Positions 33,201 to 42,341 of a DNA stretch of 64,000 nucleotides are shown here, one piece after another (position 1 is the first letter of the stretch; each line of letters opens with the position of its first letter). This DNA comes from Henricia sp. BOLD:AAB3569. Lineage: Eukaryota; Echinodermata; Asteroidea; Spinulosida; Echinasteridae. The notes beneath the pieces are model-generated. The model saw nothing but the letters and a program-made list of their open reading frames with translations. It ran no database searches and was not told the origin of the DNA. Position numbers and translations under genes: made by a program. The stretch lies in assembly GCA_037783545.1 (NCBI GenBank), contig JBBELK010000109.1:2542001-2606000 (forward strand). Reading direction: 5' to 3'.

Positions 33201-35675
33201 TTCCGTGAAGGTCATACTACGAAGGGACACTGGGCATACTCTCCCACGGTCTCGGTAAAATTTTCCGGTGTTGGAAAAAGTCCAAATGTGGACAACAGTA
33301 AAATTTCACTTTACCATGGTCTCGCTAAAACCTTCCGAAAAACAAGTCCAATGCGGATACGGCTTTATTTTCACAAAAACCAACAAGTTCAGGCATCAAC
33401 ATTTCAGCATATTTTCTTTGAAACATATCAAGGATACTGTAAGGGGCCGTCCATAAAGTACGTACGCATGAAATGCCGACTATACCCCCCTATACCCCTG
33501 TATGCATGGCGTACGCAGTGGCTCCAACCTCCCCCCTCTCCCCATTGTACGCATATGTACGCATTCCATATATACCTCGGCATTGGTTAGCATTGGTAAA
33601 TGGTTCAGTACTACACGTACATGTGTATAGTGCTGTATACATGTACTACTACATGTAGTACGATTGGCATGTCCCCTCCAAAGTCTGAAATGAATGAGAA
33701 TGATTTTGCATTTTTTAAAACTTTAAATGACATCAAGCATCAGTAACTGCAGATTTAATGGAAAAACCTAATTTGAGGAGTGAGAAAAATGTGAGATGTG
33801 TGAGAAAAATGTGTGGCCTGTCTAATATGTTTTGTACATAAGGTCTAAAGCCATACGCACTGGCTTGGATGACATGACTAAAGTTGGCTGTAGCATAATT
33901 TCTACTTACATTGGAACCTCCATGCAAAATATCCAAATGCACAGGATCAGTATTTCGACTAGAAAAAGACTTTTAATGACCCATTTTTGAACTGACATTG
34001 AAACGAACTCGTGCAGAGATGCTCGTACCCAATCACAGGTAGACTGGTTCTCGCTCCACATTCCACATACAACGAATGAATCTCATATTTATTCGTTGTA
34101 TGTGGAATATGTGGAGCGGAAACTAGTCTAAATGACGAGCCGACAAAACGTTATAGTGCCACCAGTGGCAACAAATCATAGTCGGGTGCATAGCGCTGTA
34201 AATCCGTCTACCCATGGGGTACGGGAAACTGTCTAACGCCATCCACGGCCGAGTGAATAATTTGCATAATCTTGGGGTGTAAAGAGAGTGCGAGTCAGAT
34301 TGTTTCAGATTAAGGTCGTGATGAGCAAATATTTTGTGCGAAAATGTAATTTGGACGTGCTTCGTTTTTCATGGTTGACTACTGGAGATACGACAGACGA
34401 CTAAGGAATCCAGCAGGACGATAAAATAGAGTGAGTAGCACGCATTTTAAGAAGAAATAAGCATTCACCAATTTAGACAAAAGATGTACCATAGCTACTT
34501 TTAGAAGGCTAAACGTTTTTTTTTTACGTTTATATTGGGACGTTATCATTTTCTATATAACACTTTTAGCCCCATACCAATTTAACCCCATTCTCTACCT
34601 TACATTTTGCTGCACGCGGCAAGATGGCCGCCGTATCCCAAACTATAGTTCACCATACAGTCAAAATTAAACATTGAAAAACTTTATCATGGAATTACCT
34701 TGAATCTTCAGAATGTTGTACCGTGGTCCGTTTTACCCGATGATTCTTCTAAACAGAAAAAAAACTAGTCCAACGTAATTTTTCTTGACATTTTCGAGCA
34801 CTCTCGGGACAACAGCGACATTTACAGACAAGCAAATCATGTTCCAGATCATTGTACTGCTAGTGACGTCATACAATGAGATGACCAGAAGAGGGCGGGA
34901 TATCTGTGCCCTGACTGATCAGCTCTACACACGTGGTAAATGTCGCTGTTGTCCCGAGAGTGCTCGAAAATGTCAAGAAAAATTACGTTGGACTAGTTTT
35001 TTTTCCTGTTTAGAAGAATCATCGGGTAAAACGGACCACGGTACAACATTCTGAAGATTCCAGGTAATTTCATTATACATTTTTCAATGTTTAATTTGGA
35101 CTGTATGGTGAACTATAGTTTGGGGTACGGCGGCCATCTTGCCGCGTGCAGCAAAATGTAAGGTAGCGAATGGGGTTAAATTGGTATGGGGCTAAAAGTG
35201 TTATATAGAAAATGATAACGTCCCAATATAAACGTTAAAAAAACCACTTTTAGCCTTCTAAAAGTATACCATAGCTTAAAGGGCCTGTGACATCCTAAAC
35301 AACTTTGTGCCTAAGCTTTGCTTCATAATGACGGATTACTTGTTCAGCAAGACATGCTATTGTTCGTTTGGATGTAAAATCAATAAAAGGTGGCCTTTTT
35401 CAACTTTGAAGATTTCATTGCAATAAATCACAGACAGAGGGCGCTGTTTTGAGTGCATCACATAAGGAAGACAGAAGGGAAAAGTTAAGGAAAAACATAA
35501 GACTTCAAGTTGGACTTGTGGCAAATTGCTGCAGTTTCTACCCACAGTACCAATGTACCTCTTCAAATCCACCATATGTTGTAGTGTAAAACTCATCCTG
35601 TTCTTCTTCCTCCAGCATGCGTGACATGCGATTACCTGCGTTGCCTCTCCGCTCACGAGTCACAGCGAGCGCCAT
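23920..35675 (-). CDS. VPS72: Vacuolar protein sorting-associated protein 72 / YL1, six coding exons
   Basis: VPS72 (YL1) is a subunit of the SRCAP and TIP60/p400 chromatin-remodelling complexes. It binds H2A.Z-H2B and helps place or release this histone variant in the nucleus. Six exons join in frame to 350 codons; the human protein is about 364. Residues 1-39 carry the hallmark GNRMSRMLEEEEQDEFY and TTTYGGFEE. Residues 40-89 are the acidic H2A.Z-contacting stretch ending KRQRRTVTKAYK. Residues 90-138 form a Pro/Lys-rich linker. Residues 139-203 include RRLTQQELLEEA. The YL1 C-terminal domain follows (RCSRNFITFSEE, CPVTRQRAKYLDPITNIPYA, EAFKTIREAYKSE), then a basic tail KKRKVQKTS that may be a nuclear signal. 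All introns have GT/AG borders. The gene converges with MNS1. No breaks or missing residues are seen. Confidence 0.95.
24848..25272. mobile_element. Nested palindrome in VPS72 intron 5
   Basis: The outer arms GGCAATTACGGAAATTCAAA and its near complement at 25245-25272 enclose mirrored GAGGGCTTGTAATGCTTC blocks. An inner hairpin forms from GTAGCATCCCCAAAA and its complement. Confidence 0.6.
25568..25675. repeat. Inverted repeat in VPS72 intron 5
   Basis: ATTAGCTCCCCTTGGTATTG, GTTGACAAACTAG and CTAGTTTGTCAAC are arranged symmetrically. The right arm ends 37 bp before the exon 5 donor (25711). Confidence 0.5.
25712..25871 (-). CDS. VPS72: VPS72 coding exon 5
   Basis: The acceptor TTTTGGCAG precedes 25871 and the donor GTGAGA follows 25712. 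It encodes QKYKQLEAEKKKTKFHKK and GPFIRYHSMTMPDVG, aligning with human LEADKKK...GPIITYHSVTVP. Confidence 0.93.
26026..26897. mobile_element. Outer foldback element interrupted by a second MITE
   Basis: The outer ends are GGGGTCGAAATTAACACTGG and CAGGTTAATTTCGACCCC. Nested inside (about 26120-26546) is an element with ends GGGTAATTCCCAAAATTAGG and CCTAATTTTGGGAATTACCC. Confidence 0.65.
27594..27614. repeat. Poly(T) tract
   Basis: About 20 consecutive T residues. It could be the poly(A) tail of a minus-strand retroelement, but no element body is recognisable next to it. Confidence 0.4.
28067..28261 (-). CDS. VPS72: VPS72 coding exon 4
   Basis: The acceptor GTTTTTGCAG precedes 28261 and the donor GTAAGT follows 28067. 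It encodes LRKSSRRSTVIKGTEFQIRL and PEVRRLTQQELLEEAAVTEE, matching human RKSMRQST and PLTQEELLREAKITEE. Confidence 0.94.
28349..28686 (+). mobile_element. tRNA-derived SINE, best preserved copy
   Basis: The head folds like a class II (Ser/Leu-type) tRNA: acceptor stem GGTACCG pairs with CGGTACC, the A box region is GGCCGAGTGGTATGG, and the B box is GGGTTTGAATCCGG. The body follows with CCCTTGGGCAAGGCACTCAA, GGATGTAAAGCCATTGGTCC and CCCAGAGCATTCTTTCATG, then an (AAT)n tail. Transcription would be by RNA polymerase III from the internal boxes. It lies in VPS72 intron 3 in antisense orientation to the gene. Confidence 0.8.
29806..29991 (+). mobile_element. tRNA-derived SINE with A-rich tail
   Basis: The head TGTTATGGCCGAGCGGTCTA with B-box-like GGCTCGATTCCGGGCC is followed by the shared body word CCTTGAGCAAGGCACTCAAC and an A-rich end. 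The head differs from the SINE at 28349, so this is a sister family sharing the body. Confidence 0.7.
30994..31141 (-). CDS. VPS72: VPS72 coding exon 3
   Basis: The acceptor TTTTTATAG precedes 31141 and the donor GTAAGT follows 30994 (phase 1). It encodes a low-complexity linker, EPIAKPADKKPSQPHPVSTP and KPKEKQKATRTPPAAQ. This region is poorly conserved in the family. Confidence 0.88.
31254..31366. repeat. Palindrome in VPS72 intron 2
   Basis: CGGCTAGGGTCCTGGACGAG and TGATAATGGCC are mirrored around a 9-bp loop (CGAGCCACA). Confidence 0.65.
31682..32160. mobile_element. AACACATGATTGGTAAAC element, full copy with TTAA ends
   Basis: It starts AGGCAGAACACATGATTGGT and ends GATGATGTGTTCTAACC, with TTAA on both sides. 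The interior carries CGAAGTGG/GCGAAATGG words that in other copies expand into a minisatellite. Other copies are near 16979, 22755, 54676 and 55760. Confidence 0.7.
32537..32686 (-). CDS. VPS72: VPS72 coding exon 2 (acidic region)
   Basis: The acceptor TATATACAG precedes 32686 and the donor GTACAG follows 32537, both phase 0. It encodes QSGDDEYSSEESESEATDSD and KRQRRTVTKAYK, the acidic H2A.Z-interacting stretch and conserved basic VTKAYK end. Confidence 0.95.
32806..32920. mobile_element. CAGTGG palindromic MITE, clean copy
   Basis: The arms CAGTGGTCGATCCAGCCTCA and TGAGGCTGGATCTGCCACTG enclose AATACAGGAATACA and its complement. It is flanked by perfect 5-bp duplications TGTTG (32801-32805, 32921-32925). 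Confidence 0.8.
32990..33366. mobile_element. MITE of the GTCCGCATTGGACTT family
   Basis: The ends GGCCTGTCCACATTGGACTT and AAGTCCAATGCGGATACGGC have TTTA on both sides. Internal GACGATAAGTCCAATGCGGA and related words occur in both orientations. Confidence 0.65.
33443..33860 (-). mobile_element. GGGGCCGTCCATAAAGTACG element, truncated copy
   Basis: It begins GGGGCCGTCCATAAAGTACG and contains the same interior (GAGAAAAATGTGAGATGTGT, AAGGTCTAAAGCCAT) as the full copy at 63328-63903, in the opposite orientation. The far end is missing. Confidence 0.65.
34041..34129. repeat. 89-bp palindrome
   Basis: AGACTGGTTCTCGCTCCACA and CCACATACAACGAAT are mirrored almost perfectly. A relative of the outer arm occurs singly at about 49590 (AGACTGGTTCCCGTCCACAT). 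Confidence 0.65.
34497..35266. mobile_element. 770-bp near-palindromic element with 10-bp target duplication
   Basis: The arms are about 330 bp and very similar, starting ACTTTTAGAAGGCTAAA; TATATTGGGACGTTATCATT and GCAAGATGGCCGCCG are mirrored inside. Direct repeats TACCATAGCT flank it (34487-34496, 35267-35276). A second copy is at 44901-45671. Long terminal inverted repeats with 9-10 bp duplications recall Mutator-like elements; no transposase is present. It lies in VPS72 intron 1. Confidence 0.8.
35559..35675 (-). CDS. VPS72: VPS72 coding exon 1 (start)
   Basis: ATG (complement of 35673-35675) is in the context AACCATGGC. The donor GTACAT follows 35559, phase 0. It encodes 39 residues including RGNAGNRMSRMLEEEEQDEF, the signature N-terminus of YL1 proteins. 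Confidence 0.95.
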
Positions 35676-35940
35676 GGTTATCCTCACGACTAGTGCAGGT
35701 ACTTGTACGGTAATTTCAACTGGTACTCAACCTTCACAAAAATGTTAAAAAGATAAATAAATAAATAATATTTTAAAATACAATGGTAAATGTATACACT
35801 TTAGAATAAGAAACGTGTACAGTAAAACGTGTCTACAGTGACTACCCTGGGGACCATAAAAAAACTAGCCACTATAAACAGGTGGCCTCTTTATAGAGGT
35901 TGCTTTTAAAAGCATTATACACATGGCGTTTGGTACTATA

Positions 35941-36103
35941 CAAATACAGCATGGTTTGAGGGGAAGTAGTGGGAATTACTGGTCCCGAGGTGTAGGTCAG
36001 CTTGACTGCCTCCCGACGCGAAGCGGAGGGAGGTAGTCAAGCTGACCTACACCAAGGGACCAGTAATTCCCACTACTTTCTAGAAATAAACCATGCTGTA
36101 TTT
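35941..36103. repeat. Palindrome upstream of VPS72
   Basis: ATACAGCATGGTTTGAGGGG, AGTAGTGGGAATTACTGGTC and GTGTAGGTCAGCTTGACT are mirrored around a short loop. It lies about 270 bp upstream of the VPS72 start codon, so it may sit in promoter sequence. Confidence 0.65.
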
Positions 36104-36481
36104 GTTTTACTACACCTCAGAAATGTTCATGAGCAAATTGACAAAATAACAGATTCAAGGCCAGTATACAATTACAACAAAACATTTATTTTCTTGTAAT
36201 ACAAACTTAGAAATGTTGCCATTGTTGTTTGATGAGCTGCAGAGGTCCGTACCATGGCAATAGAGTTGAATTAGTCTGGTTCCGTTAAGATTCCAATACA
36301 TTTTTTACGAGGCGGGTTCCAGAGGGAATTTTTGGTGCTACCAAAAAGAATACCGCACGGCAGCCAGTTGGATACTCCCCGGGCTGACGTCACCCGGGCG
36401 CGTAGCATGTTTACTTCCCAAGCGCGCGCCTGAATCGGCCAATGACGCGCTCCAATTTGCTTATGAATATTTATGAGGTGT

Positions 36482-36690
36482 AGTAATTCCAAATACTGAA
36501 AGTACAGGCTTGTTGTTTACTGAAATGATATGCTTAAAAGCCTATACCGGTACTTTCAATAGAACCATTTTTTTTCCCCTATCAAAAACGTGGCTCCAAA
36601 CGGAATTTTTGGGTAAAATCAAAATCTCTACACGTTCTACATACCGCCCTGGCTGTAATACTCTAAAAACTGGCGTACACACCTTCGTTT
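36482..36690. mobile_element. Element related to 52490-52690
   Basis: The plus strand AGTAATTCCAAATACTGAAA, CTTTCAATAGAACCATTTTT and ACATACCGCCCTGGC match the minus strand of 52490-52690. It is one arm of a dispersed foldback family. Confidence 0.55.
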
Positions 36691-36720
36691 TTCTCAAATT
36701 GACAAACTCACCTCGCCGTG

Positions 36721-37018
36721 CACGTGCAGTATGTAAAAATGGCCGGTATGGCTGGCGCATTGAATTATGGGCTGGCACCAGTAGGACAAAGAGGGGCGCT
36801 ATTCACAATGAATGGTTGAGTTTAATAGGATGGTCTGTTTGTGACGTCAAGGTGGTACGCGTGTTCGTTCATTGCTGTTCGGAGTCGTGTGGCCCATGTC
36901 AAAATCACCGCCCGAACTCGACCGTTCATTCTGAATAGCGCCCCTCTTTGTCCTACTTACTGGTGCCAGCCCATAATTCAATGCGCCAGCCATACGGGCC
37001 ATTTTTACATACTGCACG
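36721..37018. mobile_element. 298-bp palindromic element
   Basis: The arms contain CACGTGCAGTATGTAAAAAT, GCTGGCGCATTGAATTATGG and AGGACAAAGAGGGGCGCTAT, mirrored at the right. Frames through it in both directions are mirror artefacts. Confidence 0.65.
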
Positions 37019-37029
37019 TTACTTTTATG

Positions 37030-38225
37030 TTTAGAAGGCTCAAGCCCAATTCATACTCGCTCGGCGACCTACATGCGGAACGGAAATTTTGTCCGAGTAG
37101 GGTCAAACAAGTTCAACAGTGCGCGGTCAGTCCGCATCTGAGCGCACGGGTCGTTTCCACCCGTTTCTACTGTGCGCGCGCTCAATCCGTTTAATACTGT
37201 TCCGTTCGAGATAAACCAAGTTTATTTTTTTGTGCTTTGCGCGTGACCCCGACACGTCGTGACACGTATAGGCCTGTGCCAACTTTGCAATAAACTGACA
37301 GCGGAGGTTCGCATGTTACTGGTGCCATATAAAATGTTTTTTGTCAAGAAAAAATATATGTTTTCGCCACATGAGAATGAGATATTAATGAAAGAACTGG
37401 GGAATTACCCGAATTTGTACAATCATAGATTGCCATAATGGGTGATTCCATAACAACGGGATACATGTCCTCCCTACGTCGTGACACTTCTGGAGTTGAT
37501 TTTTTAATATAAATACCGGACTTCAGAATTACCCTTGCCATATAAATAATATGAGCTCATGACGGCGAAGATCACCTTCATCTGTTGATACTATACCCAA
37601 AACATAACGAGAACGATTCAATAAACTAGTGCGATCTTGTATGCAAGTGTGCCATTTTGAAATATTTCGCTCATAATTAATTTGAATCGATAAAGTCCAG
37701 GTTCGACAGCTGGGTCAAATCAGCAAATACCTTTTTCAGAAAGAAACTGGTCAAAAAGTCTTGAAATGTAATCGCAAGAAACAATTTTCTTGAATATTTT
37801 AAAGACATTATTTTACATTATTAGAAATTTTCATGTTAACATGAAAAGTCAATTTTTACAAATGCTTATTGTATGCCACACTTTGGCTCATGTTTTTATG
37901 GCAATACCCATATGCCGCTTGTTCCCCGATGATTTTGAATGGAGATGAGGGAGTGTTAAAAGAGCGGTGGGGGTATTTTTTTGGGAGATTAATACACGAA
38001 AGCTAACGGTTGATTGTACAGACTATACGGGGCCGGGTCGGTGCAACACGACCACCGAGTATGAATTAAAATGCGCACTCAAAGTGCGCCGAGTGCCCGA
38101 TTATTACCTCGGCGACTTATTAGCGCAAAGCGGACTTGTATGAACGCGTGAAAACTCTGCGGCGACTACACTCGGCGAGTATGCGGCGAGTGAGTTCGGC
38201 GGAGAAGTATGAACCTAGCTTAAGT
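37030..38225. repeat. Possible 1.2-kb element with short inverted ends
   Basis: AATTCATACTCGCTCGGCG near 37045 is partly mirrored by GGCGAGTATGCGGCGAG and AAGTATGAACCTAGCTTAAG near 38160-38222. Divergent; no coding potential. Otherwise I see nothing in this stretch. Confidence 0.3.
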
Positions 38226-38360
38226 GATTTTCTGATGTTTACATTGGGACTCTATATTCTATAAAAAGTATAAGTCTATGAATCACTTTTAGTTTTAGCC
38301 CCTTAATTACCAATTGAACCCCATTCAGCGCTTGAGGACGCTATTTGCACCTCCTACAAA

Positions 38361-38490
38361 ATGGTGTGTCACAGGGAGAAAATGACGCATTTTGGATTTC
38401 AATTTTTTGAGATGTCGTGTTCATGTTGATAAGTATCCTCAGCTCTATACAGAAAACCACATGATAAAGTTAGAGCTGAGGTATCCTCAG
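38361..38490. repeat. Diverged half-copy of the 743-bp palindrome
   Basis: GTGTCACAGGGAGAAAATGA, GTGTTCATGTTGATAAG and CTCAGCTCTATACAG follow the order seen in an arm of the adjacent palindrome at 38518-39260. Confidence 0.5.
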
Positions 38491-38517
38491 CTATAGACAG
38501 TATTTATACTGATCACC

Positions 38518-39260
38518 TAGCTAAGATAATCTCAGCTCTTTTTTTTATCATTTTTCATTGGGATGTGGTCTTTTCACGTGTAGAGCTGAGAGAAGTTATG
38601 AACATGAACCCGCCATCGCAAAAACAGGACAAAACAAATGTGTCATTTTCTCACCGTGACACACTAATTCCCCCTAAAACTCACCCAAACCTTGCCAGGC
38701 ATAACCACTACGCAGGTCCTTGAGGGAAATAACCAGCCACGATGATTATTTTACCAACAATTCCAGCAAAACAAACCGGTATGCTCACAGCCTAGCCGTT
38801 TTTGTCTTGTTCAAAAACAACCAAGTGTCTAGTCTGTGTACAAAGGAATACCAATGCGCATTGGTTACCAGACTTGACCTTTACGTCCAGACGTTAAGGT
38901 CAAGTCTGGTAACCAATGCGCATTGGTATTCCTTTGTACACAGACTAGGCAGATAGACTTTTTAAACACAACATGACAACGGTTAGGCTGTGAGCATACC
39001 GGTTTGTTTTGCTGGAATTGTTGGCAAAATAATCATCGTGGCTGGTTATTTCCCTCAAGGACCTGCGTAGTGGTTATGCCTGGCAAGGTTTGGGTGAGTT
39101 TTAGGGGGAATTAGTGTGTCACGGTGAGAAAATGACACATTTGTTTTGTCCTGTTTTTGCGATGGCGGGTTCATGTTCATAACTTCTCTCAGCTCTACAC
39201 GTGAAAAGACCACATCCCAATGAAAAATGATAAAAAAAGAGCTGAGATTATCTTAGGCCT
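38518..39260. mobile_element. 743-bp near-perfect palindrome with 10-bp target duplication
   Basis: The arms of about 360 bp are almost identical around a centre near 38887 (AGGTCAAGTCTGGTAACCAA in the arm). Flanking direct repeats ACTGATCACC lie at 38508-38517 and 39261-39270. Frames on both strands are mirror artefacts. Arm identity suggests recent insertion or arm-to-arm conversion. Confidence 0.8.
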
Positions 39261-39270
39261 ACTGATCACC

Positions 39271-40120
39271 CACGTTTAATGCTGTTTGTTGCCTTCGCCC
39301 TGTGCACGCATCATCCTTTCATCGTATTCGTTGAAGCGTGCATAGAGGAAAGTAGCCCTGACACTAGTAATAATCAGCATCAGCCATGTTTTTGTAAGCA
39401 GACAATGCTATTGAGCTGAGAATGAGTGAATTACTGTCGATCCAAGCATGATCCAAGCCAGCATCAGCTGCTGCTGCTTGCTGCATTCATCACACGTGCG
39501 CGATGCGAATGAGCTTTGTGCATGTGATGAAAGTGCGCCACCAACAGCCGGCTAGCCCCCAAGAATATCATAAAGTTATCCCTCCGAGATCTGATTGGTT
39601 ATTATTTCCGGCATGGCGCGGCCGCCAGTAAACTTGCCCAAGTCATTTGAAAGGTTTAGGCAGTTGCATGATGCACACAATGTATAGCTAGATGAATGGT
39701 AAAAAAAAGTACGTTTCTGGCGCATAAATAGTTTTCTTGCAGATTTTGCTTGATACATTTTTTTTTTCTAGACTCGGCTTGCCACATGTCCGTCTCCGGG
39801 CCACCCTGCGGCCCCTGCCCTGCCCCCACTGACCCAGATCCATCCCACCACTTTTTCTCAGAACTCCCCTATATCTAATTATTTCTTAATAATCCACCCT
39901 TTGTTCTCCCGTTGGCTTTCTACTCGTTTTTTTCCTGCTTTACTGCCTCTCTTTGTGTTCTCCTCAACTTGTAGTTTTATGTACTGTATTCGGCTACTCA
40001 GCCCTCGAATATATAAAGCTTAAAGACCGTGGCCCGTGGTGAAAAACTTGAAAGGAAATTTCTTGCGTTAGTTACTTTGCCCAGTTGGGTGAAAAATTTG
40101 AAAACGAACAGGCCATAATG
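39271..40120. other. Stretch with no recognised gene
   Basis: I see no exon-like frame and no clear repeat. A C-rich block at 39790-39860 and the TATATAAAGC at about 40008 are the only notable base-composition features. Confidence 0.4.
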
Positions 40121-40174
40121 TATACGCCTTTCTTAATATTTATTCATGACGGACCAAAGCGAGGCTATAGTTCC
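40121..40174. repeat. Left arm of a 3.6-kb spaced inverted repeat
   Basis: TATACGCCTTTCTTAATATT and GGACCAAAGCGAGGCTATAG are the reverse complement of 43689-43744, which lies just upstream of the small gene at 43649. The pair may be transposon ends or duplicated promoter sequence. Confidence 0.65.
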
Positions 40175-41564
40175 ACTCATTTCAGTGCCGGATTGTATGC
40201 GTGCGATAAGCCTACGAACGTACCGATGTGCTCCAAGTTGACAGCGTAAAACTTCGTCGTTTGGACCTTTTGAGGTTTGCTTTTGTAGATTTCTGAGTGA
40301 TAATGACCGACAGAAGCAGGGGCACATCAAAATTAGGAGAGACGAAGGACAGATCTTCGAAGGACATTTTTTAAAAATTATTTTGAACCGTGTCCGGAAA
40401 TTGGGCCATGCAGCGACGATGACTCTTTTTCCTCCCTCTGTCATGTCTGTTGATTTATTACGGGTAAGAATTTACAAGTCGGACATCACGATAAAGTTGA
40501 AAAATGACTAATTAACTAATGTTAGCCGTCAGTAAGTGCATATCTGATTGAAAAACAAAGATTTGGCAGGAAGAAATTACGATTCATATTAGTAACAAAT
40601 CTTTGCCATTTTTCAGCCGATCTCGTATTCGTAATATGAGGCAGTAGAAGAAGTCTGACTTGTAAATTCTCTCCCTTTTCATATAAAATGGTACCATTGG
40701 TAAGAGTTGAGAAGTTGATCAGAATTTATTTTCTTTAAAATTACCCATCTAGCATTGGAATGCCTGTGCAGATTTGATGGATTAATTTTCAAGTGGAAAA
40801 CATTTAAGATTTTGTTCAGCCTGTACTTGTTTTGCACACAAGGTCTGAGGCCATGATCAACTTCTCAATTCTTTTGGGTACCTTTGTGCGAGAAATTGCC
40901 AACTAGTTTTTTTTTTTGACAATTTGCAAATGAATTATTTAGGCCTAGGCCTACCATTAAAGAAATCATGCATCAAAGCAGCATGTATTTTAAAGGTTTT
41001 TGAATTATGGATGAGTGAAATTTTAAAAGGCACCTTTAGTTCTGTAATGCTGTGCGTACCATTTTAAAAGTTTACCAATCAATCGTGTCTTTAAACCTAA
41101 TGAAGGAAAGCAATAATTGAAAGATAGGGCCTGAACATTTTCTCGTGATAAGCAGATTAATTGACGTTATTATTAGTATACAGCTTGCTGTCTTAGTTGC
41201 TAATGTCAGTCTTTCCACAAATCTAATTTTTTAACAGAAAAATAATTGTCCCAAGCACTGATGAGTGATGACTAGAGTCTATACATGTAAATTGTAAAGA
41301 ATAAACAAACTTGGAGGTCAGAGTTTAATTGTAATGTAGCATTTATTTTGTGTAGTCGGAGGCATGCATGCTTCCAAGTGGACTCAAAGTCAAACTGTCA
41401 AATTTTGTTCACATGTACACAGGAGTCGATATCACAAAGATTTGTGACGCGTCGCAGATATAGCCACATCCGTCGCAACTCGCTGAACCTGTTGCGAGAT
41501 GCAATGGATTTGGTATACTTGCGACGCGTCGCAAGTCTTTGACCCCTTGGGTGCTGTTTAAGCT

Positions 41565-41708
41565 TAAAGGTACAGGCTCGTCAGCAATGCGCGCGCGTCA
41601 AATTCGTGCCACAAAATACGCAGCTCCATGCCTTTGCTATGTATGGAGCTGCGTATTTCGTGGCACGAATTTGGCGCGCGTGCATTGCTGACGAGCCTGT
41701 GCCTTTAG
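41565..41708. mobile_element. TTAA-target palindromic MITE
   Basis: AGGTACAGGCTCGTCAGCAA and its complement form the ends, with TTAA at the left and the near-match TTAG at the right. Central GGAGCTGCGTATTTCG is mirrored. Same family as 15620-15758 and 57610-57743. Confidence 0.75.
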
Positions 41709-42341
41709 GCAGGAATATACATGTACCTTCATAGCTCAGAAAAATTAACTTTCAAAATCCACTAGCTAATCTCATGACATCAGTAAGCCAAGCAGCACCG
41801 TGAAATTGGGCACTTTTACAGTGGAGCTTTCATAAGAGCACACAAAGTGTGTCTACATGTATTCACTCCTTGGACAGTTTGCTAAAAATTTCAACAAAAA
41901 TGTTAAATACTGTACATGTACAGTGGAGGTTCATTCATGATTATCAAATAACTGTCGTAGTTGCATGTACATCTGCCAAGTAGGCCTCCATGTTATGTGA
42001 ATACACCATGGAGTGTACATGTACTTACATGTAGCTGATCACATGCTCAAAATAGAATGTGTCAAGCAAGGCTTTAACAGTTTTGTGTGTGGTTGTCCTT
42101 CGCAATTAATATAAGTCACAAAGTCCATACAGCTAGCTGCAGGGCATTTAGGAAAAAAGTCTTGTGTAGCTGTAATTTTATCATCATTTATCAAATATGG
42201 AAGCCCCAGACACTAAGTAGCAACAGGACATTTTACTTAAAGAAGACCAAAGCGTGGAGACAAAGGATTGCACACTCTTCTGTCGGGAGTAGTCAGGAAG
42301 TATACAGACTGATGAGAATCCCGTGTAGATGGAGGTCAATC

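Noticed and set aside
36510-37194. Overlapping frames of 142 and 117 codons
   Set aside because: They run through the 36721-37018 palindrome; the frames are mirror images caused by the inverted repeat.
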